This document shows, one piece after another, positions 46,801-56,900 of a stretch of DNA of 64,000 nt. The translations under genes and the position numbers were made by a program. Position 1 is the stretch's first letter. The number at the start of each line of letters is the position of its first letter. The notes under the pieces are model-generated. The model made no database searches and had not been told where the DNA came from. It saw only the letters and a program-made list of their open reading frames with translations. The stretch is from Henricia sp. BOLD:AAB3569 (Eukaryota; Echinodermata; Asteroidea; Spinulosida; Echinasteridae). The stretch spans positions 1 through 64,000 of the forward strand of contig JBBELK010000441.1 in assembly GCA_037783545.1 (NCBI GenBank), read 5' to 3'.

Positions 46801-47063
46801 ACTCCATTTCCTCTGGTACTGCATCCTGTTCCGACGTATGGCTGTTTCAAATTTAATGCTTTACAAACCTCTGTAAATGCTCTTGGTATTTTAGGATATT
46901 TGCGTAAGGAATTTTGTTTTGTTTTACAGGAGAGAAGCCACACGCGTGTGCCCTATGTGGAAAACGTTTCGCCCTGGTGTGCAACCTCAAGTCTCATACA
47001 AAGACACACCAGTCAAAAGACCTCCAAACACTGCTGTCTCCCACAGCAAACCACATTTGCTAA
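37821..47063 (+). CDS. PRDM14: PRDM14 orthologue (PR-domain zinc-finger protein), 5' end not found
   Basis: PRDM14 is a nuclear DNA-binding regulator; in vertebrates it acts in germ cells, pluripotency and some neurons together with CBFA2T co-repressors. Exons: about 37821-37999, 42042-42177, 42387-42548, 43006-43266, 43572-43741, 46224-46389 and 46930-47063 (TAA). Every join I checked keeps phase. The PR domain spans the first three exons: [20 protein letters not shown], then [13 protein letters not shown], then [20 protein letters not shown]. Six C2H2 fingers follow: [72 protein letters not shown], whose linker NGSWPFKC is typical of this family; [36 protein letters not shown]. The finger number and the [18 protein letters not shown] and GDLRSH signatures distinguish it from other PRDMs. 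The N-terminal exons lie further left and were not found; the acceptor at 37820 is the best of several choices. Confidence 0.88.
38040..38880. other. PRDM14 intron, AT-rich, no feature seen
   Basis: Very AT-rich intronic DNA with no exon-like frame and no terminal repeats recognised. Confidence 0.45.
38881..39120. mobile_element. MITE with CTATAAATTAGGGGTC ends, copy 2
   Basis: Nearly identical to 27149-27389 through the whole interior (GTGTCCCCCGTTGC, AAAATGGTTTATAAGCCATT). The left end is eroded (ATTTCTATAAATTAGGGG) while the right end GACCCCTAATTTATAGAAAG is intact. It lies in a PRDM14 intron. Confidence 0.9.
39121..41990. other. Rest of the PRDM14 intron
   Basis: No PRDM14 exon is needed here, because the exons on either side join in phase 0. 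A CG-rich alternating stretch (GGCGCGCGCGCGC at about 40671; ACGCGCGCGCG at about 40742) and a fragment of the GGGAGTCAAATAATG MITE (about 41410-41720) are the only recognisable items. Confidence 0.5.
43782..44022. mobile_element. MITE with AGTGGCGCACCC ends
   Basis: AGTGGCGCACCCGG at left is answered by CCTGGGTGCGCCACT at right. The interior (GGGCAACCGGCGTTTGAC, GATGACCACAACAAAACGC) is shared with the block at 3640-4190 and partly with 57520-57665. It lies in a PRDM14 intron. Confidence 0.85.
44050..44240 (+). mobile_element. tRNA-derived SINE family C, copy 2 (older)
   Basis: GGTTCTTTCCCTGTCTTCCA, GTTCGAAAC, TTGGTTTCTCAGTCCC and TTTTAAAACTG follow the order of the copy at 34237 but with more differences, so this copy is older. 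Confidence 0.75.
44563..45702 (+). CDS. Intronless rhodopsin-class orphan GPCR nested in a PRDM14 intron
   Basis: A seven-helix receptor in one exon. Met at 44563 is favoured over Met at 44545: it has ATGG context and immediately precedes an NTS glycosylation site. Helices: TM1 [13 protein letters not shown] (N1.50), TM2 [16 protein letters not shown] (D2.50), TM3 ending VAFERFFAV (ERF where DRY is usual), TM4 [17 protein letters not shown]5 [19 protein letters not shown]6 [19 protein letters not shown]7 [19 protein letters not shown] (NSLLY in place of NPxxY). The usual TM3/ECL2 cysteine pair appears absent, so the fold or ligand mode may be atypical. The C-tail carries imperfect repeats of QVLP(Q/H)EPT(K/N). 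The combination of single exon and degenerate motifs resembles lineage-expanded echinoderm receptors; the ligand is unknown. Confidence 0.85.
   Translation: MANTSKIFEDLLPEQEHYRHMKMLLVIQQSAATYGAPFGLLMNAIFLYVVVRIKSMHSILNVYLGNLAVGDSVYLIFHLISLHYLGAVAKAVLFFLGSTGYIASLCLVTAVAFERFFAVRDPVVFRAKASKMRAVKISAAVWVTATIGATPSVIFSAVDTSWQPILIILILQVFSHVMFMVTNACLYFYIFLKIKQQRAPQSTQRPRVARVALMLVVNTAVFFPAMLLDVTEGCYGVYMMGYLVAPNKYALLTSVQDLLLARTLLHILNSSTNSLLYNGLNQDYRKAFVQAFTFLNPKNYFKRRTRTQHPIAHKPVKTHPAKTSHITSRQKPKDHTAPDLPQERIEVQVLPQEPTKRNSPQQPTGQIELQVLPHEPTNS
45703..45927 (+). pseudogene. Orphaned continuation of the GPCR tail repeat
   Basis: Past the stop, the tail repeat carries on in a shifted frame ([45 protein letters not shown]) until TAG at 45925-45927. 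Compared with the preceding unit, this repeat lacks two bases around ACAAACAGCTAGCCC, which is what brings the stop into frame. The receptor may once have had a tail about 70 residues longer. Confidence 0.7.
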
Positions 47064-48836
47064 CTAGTACATGTACCAATCCCATGTTTTATGTGGTAGT
47101 CATCATGAGGTGAGTTTCCAATACCCAAAAAGCACGCGCATGGGATTCTACTCTCGGTTCTTCAGTGGTTGTAATTCTGCTAAAGGGAACAAACATACGT
47201 TGTAAGGGCTGCTTTAACAACGTCGTCCTCATCTCATAGGTCTACTTGTGTGGCCCTGGGTATGGTGCAAATATGACTCGACACACTAATTACTAGAGGA
47301 CTCCAACCTAATGGGCAAAGTTTCCAAGATTGTTAAACTTGCCAAGTTCAAGATCTGGCCTTACAATCCCAAATGTAATGGAATCGACGAATGATTCAAC
47401 CGAACTACAAGCATTAGCATTATATATCTTGAAAGATAACCAAATGCATGTAGCACTGAATTGTACAACGTGGAGTGCCAATATTCATACACGTTAATGC
47501 ACATTATTGTACATGGGAAAGATGCTCCATTGGTTTAACTGTGGTTCAGAGCACTTGCTCGGGTTATTCTGATTAGCAATACAAGTAGACACGAAACAAA
47601 ATAAATTTGGATAAATGTACATTTAATACATTTCAGAAAACGGAGCGGTATATAGCAGATAATAAAATAGCTTAAACGTACATGTATATTAACACAAGTT
47701 GCTAAAATGATTATATTCAAGATAAACAATATATACTAAATGTGTGTTGATTACAGGCAGGTTGGTATTTCCAGGTAGAAAATTTCTAACTCGATTATTT
47801 CGAAGATTTGTGCATGCTAACTAAATATCAGCAATACATAAGGAAGCCATTTTTAGTTGTGTCTCCTACGTCACTTCCACAAAATATAAACTTGTGATTG
47901 TAAAGGTACCAGACTAAAACTAAAACTGGGATACTTTCTAGGGATTATGTTAAAGAGTATCAATATCAAATATCCTCCAAAAATACTACCCATGGCAACA
48001 AAATTTCAATTTCAGCACAACGCTCATTGAAAATAGTAAATTTATAAATGTGGTTTTGTAAATAAAAAAAAATATTTGGGCAATACATTTACATGTACAT
48101 TTTAAATGGCAGTGGCATATTTGACCGATATATGGGGCGTATTTATTACCTATAAGTCTGACTTTTATTTCAATGCATAGTTCCGATTTTGCCCAGTTAA
48201 CCCCGCCCCCTTGGACATTGTTGCTATGGCTCACACGCTATCGTCAAAAATGGCGACACACAACGCACAAAGCAATGGGACTTTCAACGGAAAGCACAGA
48301 TTCATTGAAGAAAACTCAAAGGTATTCATGTTTCAGGGTCAACAGTTATCTTGGAACACACTGAGTAAAGGGCCAGTATAATACAGGGATATCATATCAT
48401 TACAAAATATACGACCGGCCTTGAAACCAAAAATTCACCCGGATCGTCGCATACAACACTGTACAAATTGTATGGGGCCGGCAGAACATATCGCGTGTCA
48501 TGTTGTTGTGAGCGCACAGTGCACTTTAACCTACATGTATGTGGGTGACATCTGCTAGCTCTGTTGTGATTGGTCGGCGGGTTTGGTTGATTGACAGGTC
48601 GGAACTATGCATTGAGGGTGCTAGTCAAGCAGAGAGGATTTCGTTATGGCCCAACGCAACATCTTTGGGGAAAATTAATTGGTTTACAAAACTTGTGTTT
48701 TTTGACGATATCCTTTAAATTATACACAAAACTGTTGCCAACTGCTTACCAACTAGCAGGACCTGTAGTAAAACCACTCTGTACAATGAGTGGCCTCACG
48801 CTTCGACCCTAGCAGTCTTTATCAAAGGCAGAATTT
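47064..48836. other. Between PRDM14 and the nested SINEs: no gene seen
   Basis: This should include the PRDM14 3' untranslated region. AT-rich, with no exon-like frame; the TAATTTTCGG-type frames on either strand have no supporting splice sites. Confidence 0.45.
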
Positions 48837-49390
48837 TATTTTATTTTATTTATATACCACATCCAACAGCGGAGGGACCGCCAATTACAGGAATGGGAGC
48901 AAGTGTGGTTGAGTGCCACAACCCGTCACGGCCAGGAATCGAACCTACATTCTAGTACTTTATTATTATTATTATTATTATTATTATTTTCTGGTATTCA
49001 TACCAAGGATTCCTCAATAGTGCTCATTTGCACTGTCACTCGCAAGCGTGAGGAAACCCATGAAGAATTATAATTAGAATTATATAAATGGCCAGAGACA
49101 CCGGGGATGATCCCCCTTGCTCTTTACGAAAGAATGCTCTGGGATTTTTAGAGTGCGTTTCCATTACCTAACACACTGGACCAACGGCTTTACATCCCTT
49201 CCGAAGGATGGAGCAAGTGTGGTTGAGTGCCTTGCCCAAGGGCACAGGTACCATAGCCGTGGGGAGGTTCGAACCTGCAACCCCAAGTTTTCACCTATGA
49301 TTGCGAATGACCTAAACCGCTCGGCCACGGTACCCCACAAGCACAGGAACTTAAGTTCGACGCACTAGACCGCTCGGCCATAACACCCCA
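48837..49390 (-). mobile_element. SINE family B inserted into SINE family A
   Basis: SINE A pieces: tail and 3' body at 48837-48955 (CACATCCAACAGCGGAGGGA, CGTCACGGCCAGGAATCGAA) and tRNA-like head at about 49340-49390 (TTCGACGCACTAGACCGCTC). They are separated by a full SINE B at about 48959-49335 with its own head (GGTTCGAACC, CGCTCGGCCACGGTACCCCA) and tail (ATTCATACCAAGGATTCCTC with (TTA)n). Both are on the minus strand, so B is younger than A here. Confidence 0.85.
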
Positions 49391-49417
49391 CGAATGACTA
49401 GGACATAAAGAAAACAG

Positions 49418-49832
49418 CACATGGGTTTGTCCATGAAGTTGGGTCACGTTTTGTGACATATCATATCTCAAAAACTGTGTATCATTCTAGCCCAGCTACT
49501 TTAGTCAATATTTCATTTCAGAAAGAAAAGCATATCCCACTACAGTAAAAGTACTTGCATTATGGTGTACCAAACCACAGACTCAGTCAAATGTCTTGAC
49601 AGTGTTAAACATATGTGGTGTCCACGTAGCGTCGGTAAAACAAGAATCTCATATTCAGTGAGAGATTGCCCAAAGAAAACATTAATGAATATAGCCGGGC
49701 ACTATACCATATCCGTTGCAACAACAATTTGAAGTTGTAAATACATATTCAGTATATAATTACCACAGACTATACCGATGCTACGTGGACACCGTGCCCC
49801 AACTTCATGGACAAACCCACATTCTGCCTTTG
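49418..49832. mobile_element. MITE with GGGTTTGTCCATGAAGTTGG ends
   Basis: ATGGGTTTGTCCATGAAGTT is answered inverted by AACTTCATGGACAAACCCAC. Inner arms TGGTGTCCACGTAGC and GCTACGTGGACACC also pair. No coding frame. Confidence 0.85.
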
Positions 49833-50344
49833 AAAACGACCCTGCTAGGGTCGAAACCCGAGGCCACTAATTTTACAGTGTGATATCCTTGAAAATATAT
49901 ATTTCAAACGCGATATTTCAGAAATGCAAAGAGAAAAAAATACGTATCTGGTATAAAATATCATTACCTTTCAGGTAAGTTAGGGTTGATGTCAATCTGA
50001 ACAACACCTTTAAATATCACAAATACTTCTAAATAATGTGCGATATTATTATCCAAGAAATGCATATTGATGTTCCAATTGAATAATCAAGCAACGAGCA
50101 ATGTTAAGGGTGAATTTGAAGTAATTATTTTGTATCTGTAAATGTATAAGGTTTTGACATGTTAAACATTGACATGCAAACACTTAAATCTCTAAGATTA
50201 AATACCAAAATGTCTCAATAAAATATATACATTGAGAATGACCTAAGTTTAAGTTAGAATATGCGTTATCCAATTTGAAGAAGCCAGCATAGTCATTGAC
50301 ATATTAAATAATCGAAAAAAATCAATATACTTATTTATGAGTGG
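49833..50344. other. AT-rich intergenic stretch
   Basis: No gene or repeat ends recognised. Confidence 0.4.
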
Positions 50345-50488
50345 CTTAAAGGCACATGCTCGTCAGCAATGCGCGCGCGTCAAATTCGTGCCACGCAATA
50401 CGCAGTTCCGTGCCTTTGCTATAGAGCTGCATATTTCGTAGCACGAATTTGGCGCGCGCATTGCTGACGAGCCTGTGCCTTTAATGCA
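50345..50488. mobile_element. Palindromic MITE (AAAGGCACATGCTCGTCAGC ends)
   Basis: AGGCACATGCTCGTCAGCAA followed by TGCGCGCGCGTCAAATTCGT is answered inverted by ACGAATTTGGCGCGCGCATT and GCTGACGAGCCTGTGCCTTT. A fragment of the same family lies at 22318-22410. Confidence 0.85.
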
Positions 50489-50839
50489 CAATCATCTTGA
50501 GTATTCATTTTGAGTTGTGAATTTAAGTTCGCCTCACGGACGTTATCTCAGTATTTAAGGAACTTTTTTACCCAAGGGAAATCCAACTGCAGATTTATTT
50601 GAACTCTATTTTAATAAAATATATCATCTGTACAGTATATAACCCTGCGCTCTCCTGTCAATTAACAAACACATACTGTGTACTGCTGTTTATAATGTAT
50701 TAATTTGTTTTCCAAATAAACTTGGTAACTGGTCGATAAAAATATAGGCGTGCCATTTACATCATGCCTAAAACTTCTAAATCAGTATTATTAAAATGAT
50801 CGCTACTCATGACTTACTAATCGCTGAAAGGTAGTATAT

Positions 50840-50988
50840 TTACACAGCAAATGCTTTTGTTGCAACCGATGCACCATTTTTCTGTGATTGGAACATATGG
50901 TTGGAAGATATGGTAGGGCTAGTTGCACCCTCGTTCCCAGTGTTTCTGTGATCACTGACAACAAATTGACTGGACTTACAGGAAGTGC
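50840..50988 (-). CDS. Candidate terminal exon of the BBX-like gene
   Basis: After the acceptor TATCCTCCAG|GC, the phase demanded by the donor at 52041 gives an open frame rich in Ser, Asn and Gln (SCKSSQFVVSDHRNTGNEGA, TSPTISSNHMFQSQKNGAS) to a TAA at 50840-50842. Phase agreement and polar composition support it, but I recognise no family motif, and a GTAAGT just inside the exon start is a caution. Confidence 0.4.
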
Positions 50989-53900
50989 CTGGAGGATAGG
51001 AAAGAGGTTAAAAAATATCCATGAATTCAAAACTTTGCATATCCTTAAGTTATATAAAATTGGGGAGGGGATGGAGCAAAATATCTAATGATACTAGATT
51101 GTCCAAAGTGAACTTAAAGGAGCGTGACCAGAGTTTCTGGAAAATAGTTTTCGATGCAACTTACCAATATTATCAAGTAACTCCCATACACACCTCCCAT
51201 GTCCCAAAAACCCAAAAACATTCGCAATTTCCAGTAAAAAATTGAACAAAACTATCGAGTCGGCTTTCAGCGGATAAACGTTGATACTGGAAAATTAGTT
51301 TACAAATAATCGGTGGATTTTCAACGATATCCTCGGAAATATGCGGCCTAGAAGCGCGGGAGTTTCAGTTTCGTAATCAGAAAAATATAACGGATGTTAT
51401 GATATAAAAATCTCATGACCCATAAGGTAAGTCCCGGGGAGTTATGGGTAAAAAAAAAGTGATCTGGTCACACTCCTTTAATGTGGTTAAACATCAATTT
51501 TGTGGTGAAGCGATCGTGATTTGAAGACACATCACTAAACTGTCGCATCCTTAACCAAGACACACTACTTCACTCTTTTGCCCACCAGATCAATAAATGG
51601 GAACCCAACTTGCTGTGGGTAAAGAAGCAGCAATGCTCCTGGTCACTCCATGCCATGGAAACTAACCACCTGTTGGGGAAACCCAACTAAAAGATTATAA
51701 CTGCTGGGGGTAAACCTGTGATGGACTGGCCTCCCATCCAATACGTGACTATATGCTCCAGTCTGAGCAAGTGTTTTCACACATATTACATACCTTGAGA
51801 TGGACTGTTTTGGGTTCGTGTGAGGTGAAGAATACTCGACTTGGGTGCTTTGCGTTTACAACTGCCAGCAATTACGGGCACTTGCTTGGATCGAACTCGA
51901 TCTAGTACAGAATTAAACAATTTGTCACTTTTCAAAACCTAAATGAATGAACATTTTAAATTTCAACATACATTGACCAAAAGTGGCCCTGAAATAGCAC
52001 TGTATAATCAAATTTGCATATACATGTATGTAATAATCACCTCTAGATGTCCCCTCTTTCTTGACAAAGCTTGCATTATTTTTGTGAAGGCTGGTAGACT
52101 TTGTCCTTGGACGGTGGCTTTTTGGTTTAGTTTGGAACTGGTCAGGTGTGTATTGGGGCAAGGATGCAAGTCTTGCTTCAACGTCAATTTCACTGCAGTC
52201 ACTGTGGTAGAAAGCATACGTGTAAATTAGCAAGAATGTACTTCCCAATAGGCCGTATTCCTGAACGCGTATTAAAGGCCCAGTGGATCATTTGCAATGA
52301 CCCCAAAAAGTAATCGACGAGTTTACAGGGGAAAAGTTCTGAAAGTAAAGATTGAATTAATAGCAACTATCCATTGAAAGGTTTTCGCTCAAAATGATAT
52401 AATTTTACCAGAAAATAATCCGTAAAGATGAAATTATTTAGATCGTTTGCAAACGATTTACTTATTTTTGGTTCGCATCTACGCGGTCCAAAATGCATGG
52501 GCGCTGTGTACTCCGTGTGCGTGTTCCAACGCGATGCAATTTTATGGATCGCGTGCACACGCAGTATGTGCGCCGCAGAGTGCATGATGCAAGCCACATA
52601 GTACCCGATCAACTTGAGAACGAATATTTGAAACACACCGCCAAGACCAGGAAAATGCATATGGATTTTCATGGGTTTTTTAAACGTGGTACATTTGACA
52701 AAGCTGAAACTTCTTCGGATGAGTTTGTTGATGTCTTTCTTTTGATTTATAATGGTTTTAGTCGCATAATCGCTCAAAAACAGATCATCTACAGGGCCTT
52801 TAAAGGGCGCTGTCAAGTGGCCCGCGCCCATCGCACGTTATGTTCGAAAATAACAACTCGCGAAAATGTCAGTGATGTTGAAATGCGCGAAAATATTGGC
52901 TTTTACAGTATTCTGCAGGAATTTCAGCTATATATATATTGACCCCTTTCGAACACGTGCGAATATGCCATTTTGGGAGTCAAATAATGCTGAGTCATTG
53001 TGGAAGCGATGTGCGTGCGCGTTGTGTGTCTCTCTGGTGGGCGCAACGCGGTTTAGTTCACCAATGGGAGCCTCAGCATAGCGCGTTACGCGCGCTATTG
53101 ACACACACAACGCGCACGCACATTGCTTCCACAACGACGCGGCATTGTTTTACTCCCAAAATGACGTCATTGGCACGAGCTCAATAGATGCATCAATGCT
53201 TCAGAATTTAACCTTGAAAGTCCATGCATGGTTTTTTTGTGCTAAATGAATAGCAAAACAAAATGCATGCGCACAAAAACCTTGTACTATCAGAAATGAA
53301 AACAATGAAAAACGAAGGATTGGGAGCACAAATTTTCCTTGTTATAAGCAGACTGTTATTATCAAGGTTTATAAAGATGTAACTCACAAGTCTGTCGTCT
53401 CCGTCAGCGATCCGCAACCACTAACGGTCCTCTTTCGCAGCCTGGTTCGGCTGGCGTGTTTTCCCGGAAATGCCGCATCATCACCGTCACTCAAACTGGT
53501 CCCCTCCATCTGCTTCCAGGATTTCTTGCAGTTGAACGGCCGCTCAGGCCGCTGTAAAGTCTCTAGCATGCCTGCAAATATCGCAAATGTTCTTTAAAGC
53601 TCTAATAACACAAATTACAACCGAAAGAGCCAGTATGTCAATGTAACGTTTTTATTTTCTAATGACAAAGTCAAATTTAATGTGATTTTTCCATAAACTT
53701 TTGTTCCGGCTCTGTATGGTAACCTAAATAAATGGTAATAAATGCTAATTACACTGTACGTGAATATTCATCTTTGAATATTCAAATATATTAAGATTCA
53801 AGTTATGAATATTCAAATATGTGTCATAGCCCTACCTTCCATAACAAACTCCCTGTAGAGTCGGCCTTTGCAGGATCGGGATGATTTACGCCTTGAACAC

Positions 53901-56900
53901 TGCTCGTCTATCCACTCATCATTACATGTAGATGATGACAAGTCCAAATCATGCTCATGATGCTCTTCATCCTTGCATGAACTGCACTGCAAATCTGAAT
54001 CCTCATATTTCAGCTTGCAATCCAAGTTCATAGGCCGACTGTTTAAATCCTTCGATGTAGTTTCGTTTATTATTTCTGTGTCCATTTTACAGGGAGTTTT
54101 ATTCATCACCTGACTAGAGTTCTCCGAATATGATTTGTCTTGATGATGTGTTTCAGTTGTTGCATAACAACATTCACTTGAAGTTCTCTTAACATTTTCC
54201 GCCGTGTAGTTGAACCTGTCACAAATTTCAGTTTGCAACGCGGATTTGTGGCGCACATTCGCTTCATGGCTAACTGTACAGTTGCCATTATAGTCCACAT
54301 TATTCATAGTTGACAACATGCCGAGATCAACTTTTTCAGTTTTGCATGGAGGCTCCAACTGGTTCATACACATCTGAGGACACATAAAACAATGGAATAT
54401 GTTCGGACCTCATGTCAGTTATAGTATACTAGACATTCACACTGACGCATGTTTTAATTGTCACATCACAAACGATTGAGGCAAAAATATTGCAAGTAAG
54501 AGGAATATTTATATAATTTACAAAATAAAATCATAATTCCTACTTAGGCCTATATCAGTTACTGAGCAAAAGTGGTCAAGTTGACATAAAACGAATGAGT
54601 CTTTCCACGGTAAAGGGGGCATTTTGGCAACACAAACCATATTTTCCAGAAAATACCTTTGTCTGGTCTCAAAATAATAGAGACAGTTGTTCTAAAAAAG
54701 GGTTACAAATAGTGTGACAATGCCTTTCTAAAAACCCGTCTACAAATTTCCAATATACACTCGTAACCGGGACGGCCTAAAATGTAACACAAGTGTCCGT
54801 CCCAGTTACCCTTTTTGGGCCCAAGTTATCTCTTTAGAACAACTAAAACTTATTTCTTTAACCGAGAAATATATGTCCGTGTTTCCAAAATGCCCCCTTT
54901 ACTGTTAAAAGATCCATTTACACATCCCTTCTTGTAATACACCAATCCGGTAACTAAGGTCTCCTTCCCTGTACATCCGCCATAGCTGGGGGGCTTCCAC
55001 TGAATGAACTGTATGTTTTTGCTGTTGTTGAAGCTGCATTTGTTTACTTCGAACAAGTTGCGCGTCTTTGTAGGGTTGTGTGTACGCGAAGGAGGCGCGT
55101 CGCGTGCACGGGCGGAGGGGGTGCGTTCATGCATCTAATGGATGAGCGTTCAGCGACATGTACCTCACAAGTTACGATGACTGAAACACAGGTTACGAGT
55201 TGCAATGTGCGGTCTAGTGGGTATGAAGCGGGACTCCCAATCAGAGGTTGTGGGTTCAAGCCCACTTCGACCAACATGTCTGTGTCCCTTGGCAAGCTAG
55301 GCACTTAATCCAAGTTGCCTCGTCAACCCAAGCGATATTTGGGAAGCTGTTTCAGGTGAATGCCACAATCTAACTGCTGATAGGGTTGAGCGCCTGGCCA
55401 GCAGCCACCTAGTTATAGCGAAATGTTCCTGGTGATTTCCTGATGGCAGCGTTAATAATGGCAACAGCGCCAGGAGCACCCCACAGGGTGGACATGTGCA
55501 CTATATAAGAATCCACCATTATTATTATTATTAGCGTGTGTCAAGCCGTTGCAAGGAACTTGCGATGTGTCAAACCTATTGCACGTTTTGTGAAATGGAC
55601 GGTGCAACTTGATGCGAGTTGTAACGTGTTGTGGGGTACCGTGGCCGAGTGGTTTGGGTCAATGACTCGCAATCATAGGTGAACACTTGGGGTCGAGGGT
55701 TCGAACCTCCCCCTGGCTGCGGTACCTGTACGTGCCCTTGGGCAAGGCACTCAACACACTTGCTCCATCCTTCGAAAAGGATGTAAAGCCGTAGGTCCAT
55801 TGTGTTAGGTAACAGTAACGCAGTAAAGATCCCAAAGCATTCTTTCGTGAAGAGTAAGGGGATTCCCCGGTGTCTCTGGCCATTTCTAATTTCTAATTCT
55901 TCATGGGTTTCCTCACGCTTGCGAGTGACAGTGCAATGGGCACTTTAGAGGAATCCTTGGTAAGAATACCATGATGAAATTATAATAATAATAATAACAC
56001 GTCGCTACTCGAGTTACGAAGCATTGCAGCACTTTGTGAAATGGGTGCAGGTAGTCACCCACATTTTGTCAGAGCTCAACCAGTTTAAAAATAGCAATGC
56101 ATACATTAACATACCTCAGCAAACTCGAAGAGTCTCGACTTTGGCGATGGAAGACTTGTCAACTCCGACTGGCTTGTTGGGGCAGTCTTACTCATTGTCT
56201 GCTCACCGGCTAATAATAACAGACTTAAGCCACCCATATTACATGGATCTGTGTGATAATCAAAGATTCAATACAAATGGACAAATGTCTGTGAGTTTGG
56301 GAAATCTGAATGCAGTGAAAAAACTTGGCTCCACCAGTATTCGAACTGCAGAACTTCTGCTAAACGTGCAGACGCCCTACCAATTGAGCTATGAAGCCAA
56401 CTGGTGGTTTCAAATCACGGTATTGCAGCTCTTCTTCACTGATTGGGATTGGGATCACCTGACCTAATTAGCAAGCCCTACAGAGGGATAAACCCTTCAA
56501 TAAGATAACCACCCCTCCAAGAGATCAATTAAGTTACGACCAAACACCTGCCCGGCTTGCCCCAATTATAAAGTATGAATTTTCATACTTGAAAATCAAA
56601 GAGCAAGAAATACATTTTAACCCTTTACAAGATAACATCTGGGTTCTCCACTAATCACCATCTTGTCCCGGGGCCAATTTCATAGAGCTGCTTAAGCATG
56701 AAATATTGCTTAAGCATGAAAAACTTTGCTTGACAAAATGAGGTTACCAGCAAAAATTTCATGTGATTGTCATGGTAATGAAACAGTCCTCTAACGTCCA
56801 CTGGTCATTGAACTACTTCTATCACATGAGGATTTCACTGGTAACATTCTCTACTGAGCAATATTTGTTTGCACTTCTACGAAAATACCTCTACGAAATT

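Noticed and set aside
46630-46929. Upstream extension of the last PRDM14 finger exon as one long ORF
   Set aside because: The frame is open through the intron, but the acceptor TTTTACAG at 46929 and the phase from the previous exon place the exon start at 46930.
52367-52942. 150-codon frames on both strands
   Set aside because: Both strands are open over the same stretch, no domain is visible, and a known BBX intron spans it.
56327-56398. tRNA-Asn (GTT) gene
   Set aside because: T33 is replaced by C and the T stem does not pair.
56024-56467. 147-codon plus frame
   Set aside because: It is antisense to a tRNA-like repeat and lacks a recognisable family.
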